Part shown: positions 26,631-34,541 of the stretch, piece by piece
Layout: every line of letters starts with the position of its first letter
How positions within the stretch are numbered: the stretch's first letter is position 1
Origin: Methanomicrobia archaeon DTU008
Lineage (GTDB): Archaea > Thermoplasmatota > Thermoplasmata > Methanomassiliicoccales > Methanomassiliicoccaceae
Length of the DNA stretch: 45,794 nucleotides
NCBI GenBank assembly: GCA_001512965.1
Contig: LFRW01000022.1
Span: forward strand, 67,836 to 113,629
Reading direction: 5' to 3'
Notes under the pieces: model-generated
Databases searched by the model: none
What the model saw: the letters and a program-made list of their open reading frames with translations, nothing else
Told to the model about the DNA's origin: nothing
Position numbers and translations under genes: made by a program

Positions 26631-27527
26631 ATGGACAGGTCGATAGCTATTCATGAATGTGAAAGAGAAAGGCTTGATTTAGGAGATGAGGATTCTTATT
26701 CGATGGCCATGGATCGGCATGTGATAGAGGCTCTCGGATGCACGAGAATCGTCATAGAGAACGGTAAGATCGTCGAAATAGGGGAGCCGCGGGTGAGAAC
26801 TTGTCCATTGTTCCTTAAAGCCAGAGGGATGACGGAGCTGAACGTGGACAGCATCCGCGAGAACATCGAGTTCCGAATTCAGGACTTCGGCATGTGCACC
26901 CCTGCTAGATCGATGCGCATGCGAGACTTCCTCTCATATGGCATATCAGAGCTTATCGGCATGGCGCTGGATAAAGGGATGATAGACGCCGCCGTGATGG
27001 TATGCGATGGCACGGGCACCGTGGTGGTGACCGATCCCGAGCTGGCTCAGGGCATCGGAGGCCGCGTGTCCGGCATCATCGAGACATCGCCCATCGAAGA
27101 GCTGATCGAGGTCGTGGGGCGAGATAACGTGGTGGATCCTGAAACGGCCGCCATAGACCAGGTGAGGGGTGCGGAACTTGCCTTCTCATTGGGGCACAAG
27201 CGAGTGGCGGTCACCGTGGTCCAGGCGGAAGACGCGGCCGAGATCCGCCGACGGTTCGGGCAAAGGGTGGCGATCTTCGCAGTGCATACCAGCGGCATAA
27301 CGGAAGAGGATGCCGAAACCTTATTCGAGGTGAGCGATATCGTCACCGCCTGCGCCTCGAGATGTGTTCGGGCGGTCGCAAGGAGGAAAGCGTTGTACCA
27401 GGCGGGCAGAAAGGTGCCTGTATACGCCGCCTCGTTGTGGGGGGAGTCCCTGCTCAAGACGAGGGTGGAAAAGCTGGGAAAGCCGAACGTGACCTACCCC
27501 GAGGAGCCGCCACAACCGCTGATCTAG
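26631..27527 (+). CDS. DUF2099 protein (methanogenesis marker 8 family)
   Basis: A 298-residue protein matching the DUF2099 family, known as methanogenesis marker protein 8 because it occurs in methanogens. The recognisable core runs from about residue 27: DRHVIEALGCTRIVIENGKI, then a CPLF segment, ENIEFRIQDFGMCTPARSMRMRDFLS, CDGTGTVVV and a later VTACASRCVRAVARRKALYQ. Several conserved cysteines (in TCPLF, GMCTP, VCDG and TACASRC) suggest metal or cofactor binding, but the biochemical role is unknown. It is the main hint here that the host is a methanogen or close relative. The N-terminal 25 residues are an extension; the ATG at 26631 fits a TATA box. It ends in TAG, sharing CTAG with the PIN gene. 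Confidence 0.85.
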   Translation: MDRSIAIHECERERLDLGDEDSYSMAMDRHVIEALGCTRIVIENGKIVEIGEPRVRTCPLFLKARGMTELNVDSIRENIEFRIQDFGMCTPARSMRMRDFLSYGISELIGMALDKGMIDAAVMVCDGTGTVVVTDPELAQGIGGRVSGIIETSPIEELIEVVGRDNVVDPETAAIDQVRGAELAFSLGHKRVAVTVVQAEDAAEIRRRFGQRVAIFAVHTSGITEEDAETLFEVSDIVTACASRCVRAVARRKALYQAGRKVPVYAASLWGESLLKTRVEKLGKPNVTYPEEPPQPLI

Positions 27528-27877
27528 AAGTCCATTCCCAGGTGGCTTCCGCCTCGCAGCAATATGACCTTGATCCTCTTCTCCCGCAGGCGGGCGATGA
27601 GGGCCCGGTCGTTCGTAACCACATAGGCATCGTGACGTTCGGCGAGCTCGATCACCGCTTGATCGCCGGTGGCCTCGGTGTCGACCACCTTGTAGCGGAA
27701 GGCCAGTTCGATGGCGGCGCGAGCATGCTTGTTGGAAGAGCGCCTCAGCTCGCCGATCAATGGTCCAGGAACAAGTATTTCGCAGTTCCCCAACAATGAG
27801 CGCAACTGGGAATCGATGTTCACAGAGCGCTCAAAAGGGAGGAGGAGGGCATTGGTATCCAGTACGACGACCGGCAT
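27524..27877 (-). CDS. PIN domain protein
   Basis: A single PIN-domain protein of 117 residues (119 from the alternative GTG at 27883). The acidic metal ligands expected of PIN nucleases are in place: VVLDTNALLLP at the N-terminus, GELRR, TGDQAVIELAE and VVTNDRALIARL. This gene is linked to translation genes (S6e, aIF2gamma) rather than to an antitoxin gene, and resembles the archaeal PIN proteins of the Fcf1/Utp24-like or rRNA-processing group. A housekeeping RNA-processing role is therefore more likely than a toxin role. It follows aIF2gamma by a few bases. Confidence 0.9.
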   Translation of the reverse strand: MPVVVLDTNALLLPFERSVNIDSQLRSLLGNCEILVPGPLIGELRRSSNKHARAAIELAFRYKVVDTEATGDQAVIELAERHDAYVVTNDRALIARLREKRIKVILLRGGSHLGMDF

Positions 27878-27883
27878 GCCCAC

Positions 27884-29107
27884 CTACTCGATGATCCCAT
27901 AACCTATGAGGCGCCACTTGCCCGATATGCGACGGGAAATGGCCACTCTCTGACCGACATCGGCGCAGACTGGGATCTTCAGCACGACCTCGGATTCGTT
28001 TCCGCGAGCCGAGGTCACAATGCCGACCGTGGTAGCGGTTCCGATGCTGAGCATCAGCGGCTCGTTGGTCTTGATGTTCTCCACCATAAGGTCCTCTGCG
28101 GTTCCCACCACCCTTTCCAGCAGGTGAGTGGTCATGGTGAACTTGTGCAGCACCGGAGGTAGTGTCCCAGGCTTCCCGAGCACCCTTCCAGTGACCCCAT
28201 CCGACTTCGTCAGCGACGGGTCCAGCTTTGTCCCGATGGCGATCAGGCCGCCGGGCAATGCCTTTTCCAGCGACAGGCTCCCGCTGTGCAGCGATGAGAT
28301 CGTGGTGGTGATGCGCTCATATGTCGTCTTACCCCCCACCTCTACCTTTCGACCAGGGAGGATCTCGATCTCGTCCCCTACTTCCAGGACACCTTGGGTT
28401 AAAGAACCTCCAAGCACTCCGCCCCTGAGGGACTTCGGGTCAGAGCCTGGCACGTTGATGTCGAAAGAACGGGCCACGAACATGCGCGGGTCCTTATCGA
28501 TGTTGGCACGGTTGGTAGGTATGTGCTTCTCTATCGCCTCGATGAGCTTGTCGATGTTCACATCATGATGTGCCGATACTGGTATGATAGGGGCATCTTC
28601 GGCGATCGTGCCCTTGACGAACCTCTTGATGGCCCGGTAGTTCTCCAACGCCTCCTCCTTGGTGACGATGTCGACCTTGTTCTGCACGATTATGATCTTC
28701 TCCACACCGATGATGGATAGAGCCATCAGATGCTCCTCGGTCTGGGGTTGGGGGCAGGGCTCATTGGCAGCGATCAGCAATAGGGCACCTTGCATCATGG
28801 CCGCGCCCGACAGCATCGTGGCCATCAGCGTCTCGTGTCCCGGGGCATCGACCAGTGATATCGCTCGAAGGAACTTGGCGTCCCCTCCGCACTCGGGGCA
28901 GGTCGGAGAATTGGTGTACTTGTCGCAATCGTTGCATTTGTAGAATGCGGCGTCAGCATAGCCCAGCCTGATGGAGATGCCTCTCTTGATCTCCTCGGAA
29001 TGGCGGTCCGTCCACTCTCCGCTCAGCGCTTTGGTGAGCGTTGTCTTGCCATGGTCGACGTGACCGATCATGCCAATGTTTATCTCAGGCTGCTGGCTGA
29101 CTTTCAT
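27884..29107 (-). CDS. Translation initiation factor aIF2 subunit gamma
   Basis: The GTPase core of the archaeal aIF2 complex, which delivers initiator Met-tRNA to the small ribosomal subunit. The 407 residues contain G1 GHVDHGKT (15-22), G3 DAPGH (87-91), G4 NKVD (143-146) and the zinc knuckle with Cys58, Cys61, Cys70 and Cys73 in the G domain, followed by two EF-Tu-like beta domains (about 205-310 and 315-405). The start overlaps the S6e stop by one base (TAATG). The order S6e-aIF2gamma-PIN is a conserved archaeal arrangement as far as I recall. The stop is TAG. Confidence 0.98.
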   Translation of the reverse strand: MKVSQQPEINIGMIGHVDHGKTTLTKALSGEWTDRHSEEIKRGISIRLGYADAAFYKCNDCDKYTNSPTCPECGGDAKFLRAISLVDAPGHETLMATMLSGAAMMQGALLLIAANEPCPQPQTEEHLMALSIIGVEKIIIVQNKVDIVTKEEALENYRAIKRFVKGTIAEDAPIIPVSAHHDVNIDKLIEAIEKHIPTNRANIDKDPRMFVARSFDINVPGSDPKSLRGGVLGGSLTQGVLEVGDEIEILPGRKVEVGGKTTYERITTTISSLHSGSLSLEKALPGGLIAIGTKLDPSLTKSDGVTGRVLGKPGTLPPVLHKFTMTTHLLERVVGTAEDLMVENIKTNEPLMLSIGTATTVGIVTSARGNESEVVLKIPVCADVGQRVAISRRISGKWRLIGYGIIE

Positions 29108-29502
29108 TACTTCTTCTCCTCTTTCGCGGGAAGCAGTTCCTCTATCGGCTTGGAGCCTTCCTGGGAGATGACCATGTTTATCTGAACGGTCTCAGGGCCT
29201 ATGGTGTTACCGCGAACGCCCTTCCGGCGCCTAAGGCCGGGCTCCGAGGAATTGAATCCTACGCCATCTGTCAGAAGTATCCTCTTGCGCCTGGAGCCAG
29301 GGAGGTCTTCGCGCATGGGGATCCCATCCTTGTCGCTTCCGCCTCTAATGGTAAGCTTGTAGCTGGGAAGACCCACGAATATGCCGTCGACGACGTCTCC
29401 TATCTTCTTTCCAATCAAGGAGTTGGCATGATATCCGGAGACCGGTACCTGGTAGGATTTGCCGGTCTTCACATCATTGATGACCGCTTTGAACTCAACC
29501 AT
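29107..29502 (-). CDS. Ribosomal protein S6e
   Basis: Archaeal/eukaryotic small-subunit protein eS6, 131 residues. Recognisable segments are [19 protein letters not shown] at the start, [38 protein letters not shown] and [20 protein letters not shown]. The archaeal form lacks the long phosphorylated C-terminus of eukaryotic S6. The open frame continues to 29652, but an AGGTGA ribosome site four bases before the ATG at 29502 and the family N-terminus fix the start. It heads the operon with aIF2gamma and the PIN gene. Confidence 0.97.
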   Translation of the reverse strand: MVEFKAVINDVKTGKSYQVPVSGYHANSLIGKKIGDVVDGIFVGLPSYKLTIRGGSDKDGIPMREDLPGSRRKRILLTDGVGFNSSEPGLRRRKGVRGNTIGPETVQINMVISQEGSKPIEELLPAKEEKK

Positions 29503-29537
29503 CATTTCACCTGCTGTGGATGAACGCCTTAAGGTAG

Positions 29538-29552
29538 CCTTAAATAAATAAC
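29538..29552 (-). promoter_or_regulatory. TATA box of the S6e-aIF2gamma operon
   Basis: The minus strand reads AGTTATTTATTTAAGG. A start of transcription about 26 nt downstream would leave a short leader that carries the AGGTGA ribosome site of S6e. Confidence 0.5.
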
Positions 29553-29652
29553 TATTGGCTGTCTGACGGGCTGAAGAAACCGACCCTTTCCCCCGGATGG
29601 GCCTGACTGAAAAGAGCAAAGCCTGAACACCCTCCTCCGCCTTTCTTCCCAT

Positions 29653-31247
29653 AGAATCCCGAGCTACAGCACTATGCCAAAGCTAGTCAGTTAACTTGGA
29701 TTTTCCATCAATCGAAGTTGTACTAAGGCAATGAACAGATGTTGAACCCTCTGAAGCGTCCCTAGCCGACGCTGCAGTCAACTTTGGGGCTGGAGTCCCG
29801 ACCGATTCTCCATGGCGAGAGCCTCTTGAGGATTCACTACCTACTCGATGGAGGAGTATGCCGATTCAATGTAACTAAGCCTGCTTCGACCGTCAAGATT
29901 TCTAAAAATTCGCCCTTCGTCCTCGATCAGGCCGGAACCCTCTTTCACCCATACTTGAGGTGGGCTTTCGAGAATAGGAGACGCCGCGTGGCGTGGTCTC
30001 GCGGGGAGCTTACGATGGCCCAAACAATATTGATATCGATCTGGAAATGAAACTTTGACCAAATCAGGCCAACAGGAGGCGCGTATGGGCGGCCCACCTT
30101 CTCGACAGCATGTCGATGCATTAGCGATAGATCGAGTACATCCGTTCGAACCATTGTCGACCGATTTCGACCGGATTTAGTCAAGGGGATTGAGCAAGCC
30201 AGTGATGAAGTACACCCCTCATCCCCTGAAGACTATCATCTGGACATGGATGGGGGGGAGGCGACGCTGGCTTGTACAAATCTAAAAATGAAGTTGATGA
30301 ACTGCTCGCCCCGAAAGTCTCGAAGTCATGTTAATGGCTTGAGGCAGGAAGACACATCGAACGCTCCGTTGAGCAGGGCAAGCCGACTATTTCAGGACGA
30401 CAATGGATCGAACCAAAATTGACATGTCGATGTACCATATGTAGCCGCGAACGATGGGCGTGTCAACCTGGATGCTAATAATCGGAAGAAAGTGTATGTG
30501 CAGATAGTCGCGCCCATATCAATGGTTGTGTGATATTCTCCTGTTGCGAAGGTCGGTGGCCTGCATCGAACCGATACATGCTGTTCGGATGGCCAGAGCT
30601 GGATCACGCCACCATTTGGCAAGGATCGACCTATCTCAAAGGCGCACTCAGATATAGCGGTGAGGCCCACACGTTGGGCATGTAGCGAGGTTGGTTTTTA
30701 ATGCGGGAATCGAATAGAAGTTGTTGGTCTGGCTCCAGAGCGTGTGATGGTACCAGATCAATTCGCTGATGCTTGTGTATTATCATCAATTGGGTCAGGA
30801 ATCCATCGGCATCATGGAGAGCTTCAGCGGATGGGGACTGGGCGAGCCGTCCTGAGAATGGTATCGTTCAGTTCGCATCCTCGGAGAAAGGTTACTCGAT
30901 CTAGTACTTGAGAGAAGTCCTGACCCTGTGTGTTAGGTCGACTAACGCCACAGAGGAAGATCGAGGTTGAACAGGCAGACCTCCAATCAGCCAAGACCGT
31001 CTTGACTTCCCCGAAGCGAGGATGGGTCTCAAGGAGGCAGACAGAACCGCACAAGGAGAAGCTAGCAGTATAGAGCCACAGATGGGACTGTGTTCGGACC
31101 CATTGAGTAGCATGGTCAAGCTCTTGGGCGGATAGCGACCGGGCATATACATGACCCGTCCTGTGAAGATGAGACGCACATGATGGCTTCAGAAACAGAC
31201 CTTTGTTCCATTCGCCATTAGGCCTCGCCATTCGAGGCTCGCTTCAA
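29653..31247. other. Long stretch without an intact gene
   Basis: About 1.6 kb between the S6e promoter and the HD gene contains no open frame that I can recognise. The frames present are short, on both strands, and do not look like proteins. Between about 30890 and 31240 one plus-strand frame stays open except for three stops (TGA, TAG, TGA) and reads somewhat like a decayed coding region. No terminal inverted repeats of an insertion sequence were found. It looks like eroded, possibly laterally acquired DNA. Confidence 0.55.
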
Positions 31248-31263
31248 TTTTTAATATTTATTT
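31248..31263 (+). promoter_or_regulatory. TATA-like region of the HD module
   Basis: The AT-rich run TTTTTAATATTTATTT lies about 35-45 nt before the TTG start of the HD gene. It is the only promoter-like sequence before the two-gene unit. The following leader carries two GGAG ribosome-site motifs. Confidence 0.45.
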
Positions 31264-31294
31264 ACCTTTACTGAAAGAAGGAGCGGAGAGCCAC

Positions 31295-32197
31295 TTGGAT
31301 CTGTTTGAGATAAGGGACCCATTGTATGGCTTCGTTGAGGTCAATGAATGGGAGAGGACCATCATCGATCATCCTGCATTCCAGAGATTGAGACATATCA
31401 AACAACTTGGTCTCACCGAGTACATATACCCAAGCGCGACCCACTCGAGGTTTGAGCATTCAATAGGCACGATGAGTCTAGCAAGTCAGATGTACGATTG
31501 CATCGTTGGAAAAGAAAAGAACATCCAGATCCTCAAAGATAATCTCAGCTTCAATGAGTCAGGAATCGAGCGTGATAGGCAGCTCATCCGTCTTGCCGCC
31601 CTCGTCCATGACATCGGGCACTCGCCATTCTCTCACGCGCCCGAGGATTTGATGCCAATCAACCCACAAACGGGTAAGCCTTACAGGCATGAAGACTATA
31701 CCGTAGCGGTTATCAAAGGGCCACTGAAGGCAGTCATAGAAGAACACCCCATCAACGGTAACTATCATATCCAAGCTGACGAGGTGGCAGCTGTCATCGA
31801 GGGTAATGCTGCCGTCCTGAAAGACAGGGTGTTCTGGAAGGTCCTCATCTCCGGCCAGTTGGATGCCGACCGGGGCGACTATCTCCTTAGAGACTCGCAT
31901 CATATAGGCGTCAAGTACGGAGTCTACGACTACTCAAGGATGGTGAAATCCCTAGTCCTTGGGACCGATCCCGAGTCCGGCGAGGTGATATTAGGTATAA
32001 GTCATGGTAGCAGGCAGGTCGCAGAGGCGGTCATACTAGCAAGATATCAGATGTTCACACAGGTATACTTCCACAAGACACGTAGGGCTTACGACTTCCA
32101 TCTGAACGGCGCGATGAGAGAGGTCTTGCCAAACGGTCTTCTTCCGCCCCCAGATAAGATTGAAGAATACATCAGTTATGATGACTCGAAGATCTAG
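31295..32197 (+). CDS. HD-domain phosphohydrolase, part before in-frame amber
   Basis: The first 300 residues of a COG1078-type (YwfO/SAMHD1-like) HD phosphohydrolase; the family includes dNTP triphosphohydrolases. Residues visible: EIRDPLYGFVEV at the N-terminus, FQRLRHIKQLG, HSRFEHSIGTM (His55), the HD pair in LVHDIGHSPFSH (His105, Asp106), and the conserved LDADRGDYLLRDSHHIG (Asp190, Asp192). All metal-binding residues are therefore present. The start is TTG with GGAG at 31285-31288. The frame ends at TAG (32195-32197), but the same frame continues for 121 more codons that look like the rest of the family's C-terminal region. The local DNA is AT-richer than the flanks, suggesting lateral transfer. 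Confidence 0.88.
   Translation: MDLFEIRDPLYGFVEVNEWERTIIDHPAFQRLRHIKQLGLTEYIYPSATHSRFEHSIGTMSLASQMYDCIVGKEKNIQILKDNLSFNESGIERDRQLIRLAALVHDIGHSPFSHAPEDLMPINPQTGKPYRHEDYTVAVIKGPLKAVIEEHPINGNYHIQADEVAAVIEGNAAVLKDRVFWKVLISGQLDADRGDYLLRDSHHIGVKYGVYDYSRMVKSLVLGTDPESGEVILGISHGSRQVAEAVILARYQMFTQVYFHKTRRAYDFHLNGAMREVLPNGLLPPPDKIEEYISYDDSKI
32195..32197 (+). other. In-frame amber codon inside the HD gene
   Basis: A TAG follows YDDSKI and is followed in the same frame by TMIKQASEKPD, continuing to a TAA at 32558-32560. It is either a nonsense mutation, a termination-reinitiation point (an ATG lies one codon later), or a read-through site such as pyrrolysine in some methanogens. Elsewhere in this window TAG serves as an ordinary stop for several conserved genes, so it is not recoded wholesale. 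Confidence 0.7.
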
Positions 32198-32200
32198 ACC

Positions 32201-32560
32201 ATGATCAAGCAGGCCTCCGAAAAGCCTGACTGTAAGGCGGTGGTGAATTGGAGCCATATTCGCCTACTCCATAATACGTCAGAAACACCAGATGAGAAGG
32301 AGATGGATTACTTCGAAGGATTGGTCAAGGCGCTCGATAAGAAGGAGATATGGAACCATGTAGATCTAGCTGAAACCACCTGGTACAGACTAAATGACCA
32401 AGAGAGCAAGGAGATAAGCATCATCGATAAGTGGGGAAAGGTTGATCCACTTTCAAGCTTCTCGAAGATAGTTAAAAATATGGGAGCAGTAAAACGATCA
32501 TCAGTATACGTCAAAATGGCTGATAGAGAGATGGCAGAACAGATAAAGAAAGGGATGTAA
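32201..32560 (+). CDS. C-terminal part of the HD phosphohydrolase after the amber codon
   Basis: This 119-codon frame is in phase with the HD gene and begins at an ATG one codon after the TAG. It reads WSHIRLLHNTSETPDEKEMD, then LVKALDKKEIWNHVDLAETTWY and a basic end (MAEQIKKGM). This matches the position and length of the C-terminal helical region of COG1078 proteins, so read-through would give a 421-residue protein of normal size. No sign of decay beyond the amber codon is visible: there are no frameshifts or further stops. It could be made separately by reinitiation and assemble with the N-terminal part. The next gene starts five bases after its stop. Confidence 0.7.
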   Translation: MIKQASEKPDCKAVVNWSHIRLLHNTSETPDEKEMDYFEGLVKALDKKEIWNHVDLAETTWYRLNDQESKEISIIDKWGKVDPLSSFSKIVKNMGAVKRSSVYVKMADREMAEQIKKGM

Positions 32561-32565
32561 GAGGG

Positions 32566-33096
32566 ATGGATGTGGCGAGGGCCAAAATCTCGTTCAACAA
32601 TGTGGCAATGATCGGGTACCTGGTAAAGGAGCTTAATGAAAAATATCCAGACGCGCAGGTGGGCAAGACAGTGGTTCAGAAGATGATGTTTCTCCTGAAC
32701 AGGATGAAGATCTGCGACTTTAACTACACCCTTTACCACTACGGTCCATTCTCATCCGAGGTGGCAAATGAGCTGGACTACGCCAGCGATCTAGGGATTG
32801 TAGAGATCGAGTGGGAAGAGGATAAGGGTTACTTCATCAGGCCATTGGAGAAGAATGGGACGTATAACATCGAACTCTCCAGCGACAGTAAAAAAGCCAT
32901 AGACTATCTAGTGAGCACATATGGCAGGTTTAACGCCGCCGAACTCTCAATAATAGCAACTGGTTACTATTTGATGGACAATTTCGGAATCCAAGATTGT
33001 GGCCTGCCTCAGGCAGTACATGAGATAAAACCCAAGTTCGGCATTGAGAAAATAAGGAATGTCTTAGCAGAAGGGCTTGTTACGAGAAAGGAGTAA
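32566..33096 (+). CDS. YwgA/DUF4065-like (Panacea-type) protein
   Basis: A 176-residue soluble protein resembling YwgA and the SocA/GepA-like DUF4065 (Panacea) proteins. The signature is an N-terminal helix with MIGYLVKELNEK, then VGKTVVQKMMFLLNRMK, the aromatic segment YTLYHYGPFSSEVANELDYAS, a basic/acidic middle, and a C-terminal helix with AAELSIIATGYYL. Panacea domains are known as broadly neutralising antitoxin modules, whereas YwgA itself is uncharacterised. In Bacillus subtilis, as I recall, ywgA lies next to ywfO, the relative of the HD gene here, so this pair is a conserved module across domains. It starts five bases after the HD stop. A GTG two codons later is an alternative start. 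Confidence 0.78.
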   Translation: MDVARAKISFNNVAMIGYLVKELNEKYPDAQVGKTVVQKMMFLLNRMKICDFNYTLYHYGPFSSEVANELDYASDLGIVEIEWEEDKGYFIRPLEKNGTYNIELSSDSKKAIDYLVSTYGRFNAAELSIIATGYYLMDNFGIQDCGLPQAVHEIKPKFGIEKIRNVLAEGLVTRKE

Positions 33097-34038
33097 TATC
33101 ATATCCCAGACTTTGGCCATCGTAACATCGACCGTCATGGTTGGAAGATGCTAGGACTTCCCGTTTCCATTCTACGCCTTCCACCATGGATATTGATTGC
33201 TATTGTCCCATGAGCGAGCAGGACAATTCCGATGACTGTATCGGAACGAAGAGTGGAGAAAATATGGATGAGAGTGTGCTCGAGCTTCGCCATCGAGCTT
33301 AATAACTGACCAATTCCATTGAAATGGAGTGATGGATGCACCTTCAGAGAGTATTGTATTTACATCTGCCTATGCAAGCATACCATATTCAAATTTAAAT
33401 TGATAGAAGCAATGGAAAAAACCGAAGCAGGCCTGAGAGCTATCGACAATACTGAGAAATCTCGGTAATTTTTGTCCCACACCATATATTAATACGAGAT
33501 AGACACACCAGTTAGCAAGGCGACATTATCCCCATAAAGCTCTACGGAACGATGCGCTCAGACACGAAGATCCATTTCCTTTACTATATATGTTAATTGG
33601 TTTTTCATCCTGTTCGAGTTGCTAGTTATGCCTTACGGCAATTACTGCTGGACCGTGTCGAGGACAGGTAATGGCCAATTTCTTAGCCATTCTCAAAGGG
33701 GATGTGCAACACTGTGCAACACTTGAGCTAAACAGACGTGTGTAAGAAGGACTATGAGCTGGATGTCGATCGTTACTTTGATGGTTTGACAGATATTCGA
33801 TTAATAGAACTCATTCGATTAAAGATCCTCAGCATGCCTGAATTCCAAGACCGCAGACCAGTGCAGCAGAATGCCATCATTGCATCCTAGGGTTTTAACA
33901 TGGTTTTCTTAACCTATAGGGCAAATTGCTATTCTCCCATAGTCGACAAATTGGACGAAATCGAGTTTTCCCGTCAGCTATCCGCAGCCATTGGAGGATC
34001 TCAGCATGACGCTTGCGGCCAGGATGTCAATTATAATG
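33097..34038. other. AT-rich stretch without a gene
   Basis: About 0.94 kb after the HD module with no convincing frame. It includes several TATA-like runs (for example around 33480-33495 and 33580-33600) and a tandem 10-base repeat. It seems to be the right flank of the AT-rich island that carries the HD module. Confidence 0.55.
33703..33722 (+). repeat. Tandem 10-base repeat
   Basis: TGTGCAACAC occurs twice without a gap. Nothing else nearby repeats it, so it is probably a chance or slippage duplication. Confidence 0.4.
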
Positions 34039-34047
34039 CAATAAAAT
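34039..34047 (+). promoter_or_regulatory. TATA-like box of the GyrI-like gene
   Basis: GCAATAAAATGC is centred about 25 nt before the ATG at 34067, indicating a leaderless mRNA and supporting that start over the one at 34046. Confidence 0.45.
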
Positions 34048-34066
34048 GCTATACTGCCGTGAGAAC

Positions 34067-34522
34067 ATGGACGATTATGAGCTGATCGACACAAAGGAGC
34101 AGTTGTCCGCGGCCATGAGGGAGAGGGTGGGGTACAATGAGATCGCATCGGCCGTCGGCAGGATGTATGGGTTGCTGTGGGACTTCATCATGCGCCGCGG
34201 CCTGCGCGTGGTTGGCCCTCCATTCATATATTATCATTCCTGGTCCGACGAGAGCGCCGACCTGGAGTGCGGGTTTCCGGTATCAGAGCCGTTCGAGGGG
34301 GAGGGGAGCATCAGGCCGTTCACGCTTCCGTCGTTGAGAGCGGCCAGGGGGACGCATGTCGGCCCCTATGACCGCCTCGTGGAGACCTATGGATCCATGG
34401 AACGGTGGATCCGCTCCCAGGGGTACGAGCCAGCGGACCACATGTGGGAGGCCTATCTCAACGATCCGGAAAAGGTCCCTGATGAAGAGTTGATGACCGA
34501 AGTGATCTGGCCGATAAAATAG
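34067..34522 (+). CDS. GyrI-like effector-binding domain protein
   Basis: A 151-residue stand-alone SOUL/GyrI-like (AraC effector-binding type) domain. The two-fold pattern is visible: YNEIASAVGRMYGLLWDFI, then GPPFIYYHSW with the acidic GFPVSEPFEGEG, and in the second half ARGTHVGPYDRLVETYGSMERWI followed by HMWEAYLNDPEKVPDEE and a final EVIWPIK. These domains bind small hydrophobic ligands, and some hydrolyse cyclopropanoid toxins. No DNA-binding domain is attached. Its place at the border of the AT-rich island but with the high GC of the main chromosome suggests it belongs to the old flank. Confidence 0.9.
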   Translation: MDDYELIDTKEQLSAAMRERVGYNEIASAVGRMYGLLWDFIMRRGLRVVGPPFIYYHSWSDESADLECGFPVSEPFEGEGSIRPFTLPSLRAARGTHVGPYDRLVETYGSMERWIRSQGYEPADHMWEAYLNDPEKVPDEELMTEVIWPIK

Positions 34523-34541
34523 GAAAGGGTTTGAAGCGGGC

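Noticed and set aside
30824-31231. 135-codon minus-strand frame in the gene-poor stretch
   Set aside because: Composition and pattern do not resemble a protein and there is no promoter or ribosome site; probably chance.
30890-31240. Plus-strand frame with a TAG that might be pyrrolysine
   Set aside because: The same frame also has two TGA stops and no recognisable family, so decay is more likely than recoding.
33135-33341. 68-codon minus-strand frame
   Set aside because: No homology pattern, no promoter, and low protein-like character.
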